The notes under the pieces were generated by a model. It did no database searches. It saw only the letters and a program-made list of their open reading frames with translations, and was not told the DNA's origin. DNA of 7,364 nt, from assembly GCA_024639035.1 (NCBI GenBank), contig JAHEJE010000147.1:1-7364 (forward strand), read 5' to 3'. The position numbers and the translations under genes are program-made. Position 1 is the stretch's first letter. Each line of letters begins with the position of its first letter. Positions 6,168 to 7,364 of the stretch are shown here, in pieces. This DNA comes from Alphaproteobacteria bacterium. Its GTDB lineage: Bacteria > Pseudomonadota > Alphaproteobacteria > Rhizobiales > Aestuariivirgaceae.

Positions 6168-7364
6168 GCGGTCTTCGTTTATCCTCCGGCGGCCTGATCG
6201 ACCGCGACAGGCCCTTGGATTTCACCTTTGACGGCAAGACGTTCTCCGGCTTTCACGGCGACACCGTCGCCTCGGCACTGATTGCCAACGGCGTCAACCT
6301 CATGGGCCGCAGTTTCAAATATCACCGGCCGCGCGGCGCCATCACAGCGGGGCCGTCGGAACCCAATGCACTGATGGAAATTGGCACCGGTGGGCGCAAG
6401 GAGCCCAACGTTCGCGCCACCGTGCAGGAGCTCTATGACGGCCTGACAGCGAAGAGCCAGAACCGCTGGCCGTCACTGGACTTCGATGTCAGTGCGATCA
6501 ATTCACTGGCCTCGTCGATCTTCGTAGCCGGCTTCTACTACAAGACATTCATGTGGCCGAAGTCGTTCTGGGAAAAAGTCTACGAGCCGCTGATCCGCCG
6601 CGCTGCCGGTCTTGGTCGGGCAACCCACGAGGCAGACCCTGACCGCTATGAAAAGGCCTATGGCCATTGCGATGTGCTGGTCATCGGGTCCGGGCCGGCC
6701 GGCCTGATGGCCGCATTGAGCGCTGCACGGGCCGGTGCTCGGGTCACCGTGGTCGACGAAGGCGCACTGCTCGGCGGTTCGCTACTCAACGAGAACGAAG
6801 AGATCGACGGCAGGCCCGGCGTGGAATGGACGGCCGATACTCTCAGTGAGCTTTCAGCGATGAGCAACGTCATCCTGATGCCGCGCACCACGGCCTTCGG
6901 TTGGTATGACGGCAACATCGTCGGCTGCCTCGAACGGGTGCAAAAGCATGTCGCGGTGCCGTCGCACAATGCGCCTGTCGAGCGCATGTGGAAGATCGCC
7001 GCCAGGCGTATCGTCTTGGCGAGCGGTGCCGAAGAACGCCCGCTCGTCTTCGGCGGCAACGACAGGCCTGGCGTGATGCAGGCCTCGGCCATCCGCACCT
7101 TTGCCAACCGCTACGCCGCGGTGCCGGGCCGTTCCGGTGTCGTCTTCACCAACAATGACAGCGGTTATCGTACGGCGCGCGACCTCGTCGCCCATGGCAT
7201 CGAAGTGCGCGCGCTGATCGATGCGCGTAGCGATGCCCCGGACCTCGATGCCGGCGGCGTGCCGGTGATCGCCGGCGGCGTCATCACCGACGTCAAGGGC
7301 GGCAAGAAGGTCAACAGCATCGATTTCAGCCGCGGTGGCAGTCACGAGCACATGTCGTGTGACT
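6164..7364 (+). CDS. soxA: Sarcosine oxidase, alpha subunit (partial, 3' end beyond window)
   Basis: This is the large NAD(P)-binding subunit of heterotetrameric sarcosine oxidase. I read 400 codons from the ATG without a stop; full-length SoxA is about 1000 residues, so roughly the first 40 percent is here. The N-terminus has the 2Fe-2S-ferredoxin-like fold seen in SoxA, with FSGFHGDTVASALIANGV (27-44) and GRSFKYHRPRG (48-58). This is followed by a nucleotide-binding Rossmann motif VLVIGSGPAG (171-180), VTVVDEG (194-200) and the SGAEERPLVFGGNDRPGVM block (287-305). The folate-binding aminomethyltransferase (GcvT-like) C-terminal half lies outside the window. Its ATG overlaps the soxD stop (ATGA). 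The order soxB-soxD-soxA predicts soxG next. Confidence 0.96.
   Translation, partial: MSGLRLSSGGLIDRDRPLDFTFDGKTFSGFHGDTVASALIANGVNLMGRSFKYHRPRGAITAGPSEPNALMEIGTGGRKEPNVRATVQELYDGLTAKSQNRWPSLDFDVSAINSLASSIFVAGFYYKTFMWPKSFWEKVYEPLIRRAAGLGRATHEADPDRYEKAYGHCDVLVIGSGPAGLMAALSAARAGARVTVVDEGALLGGSLLNENEEIDGRPGVEWTADTLSELSAMSNVILMPRTTAFGWYDGNIVGCLERVQKHVAVPSHNAPVERMWKIAARRIVLASGAEERPLVFGGNDRPGVMQASAIRTFANRYAAVPGRSGVVFTNNDSGYRTARDLVAHGIEVRALIDARSDAPDLDAGGVPVIAGGVITDVKGGKKVNSIDFSRGGSHEHMSCD

Overview
The window looks like chromosomal DNA from a GC-rich alphaproteobacterium, probably of the order Hyphomicrobiales (rhizobia and relatives). That placement is an inference from GC- and C-ending codon use, from SoxB/SoxD/SoxA sequences that read like the rhizobial forms, and from a thiBPQ operon headed by a TPP riboswitch. 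I see no mobile element, CRISPR array, rRNA or tRNA, and no broken gene. The last gene runs off the right edge.

Left part (about 15-3572, + strand): a thiamine-uptake operon. A plausible sigma-70 promoter (15-43) would start transcription almost exactly at the first base of a TPP (THI-box) riboswitch aptamer (51-153). The aptamer is followed by a short expression platform (154-210) that can fold over the ribosome binding site of thiB. Then come thiB (periplasmic thiamine-binding protein, 211-1206), thiP (fused two-domain permease, GTG start directly after the thiB stop) and thiQ (ATPase, ATGA overlap with thiP). Together they form a complete ABC importer for thiamine, thiamine phosphate and TPP, switched off when TPP is plentiful.

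Middle (3521-4624): a GlxA-type AraC-family regulator on the minus strand. It is convergent with thiQ, with the 3' ends overlapping by 52 bp, and divergent from the sox genes. The 129-bp divergent intergenic region holds an A+T-rich patch with inverted repeats and a TGTCGC motif that could be the regulator's binding site. The regulator most likely controls the adjacent sarcosine oxidase operon, as GbdR/SouR-type proteins do in other bacteria.

Right part (4625-7364, + strand): soxB, soxD and the first 400 codons of soxA, encoding the beta, delta and alpha subunits of heterotetrameric sarcosine oxidase. This enzyme demethylates sarcosine to glycine and passes the one-carbon unit to tetrahydrofolate. 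The gene for the gamma subunit (soxG) is expected just beyond the right edge.

All genes belong to known families; I did not find a new system. The points most worth a second look are the predicted switching mechanism of the riboswitch, the 52-bp antisense overlap of thiQ and the regulator, and the candidate operator and leader ORF upstream of soxB.
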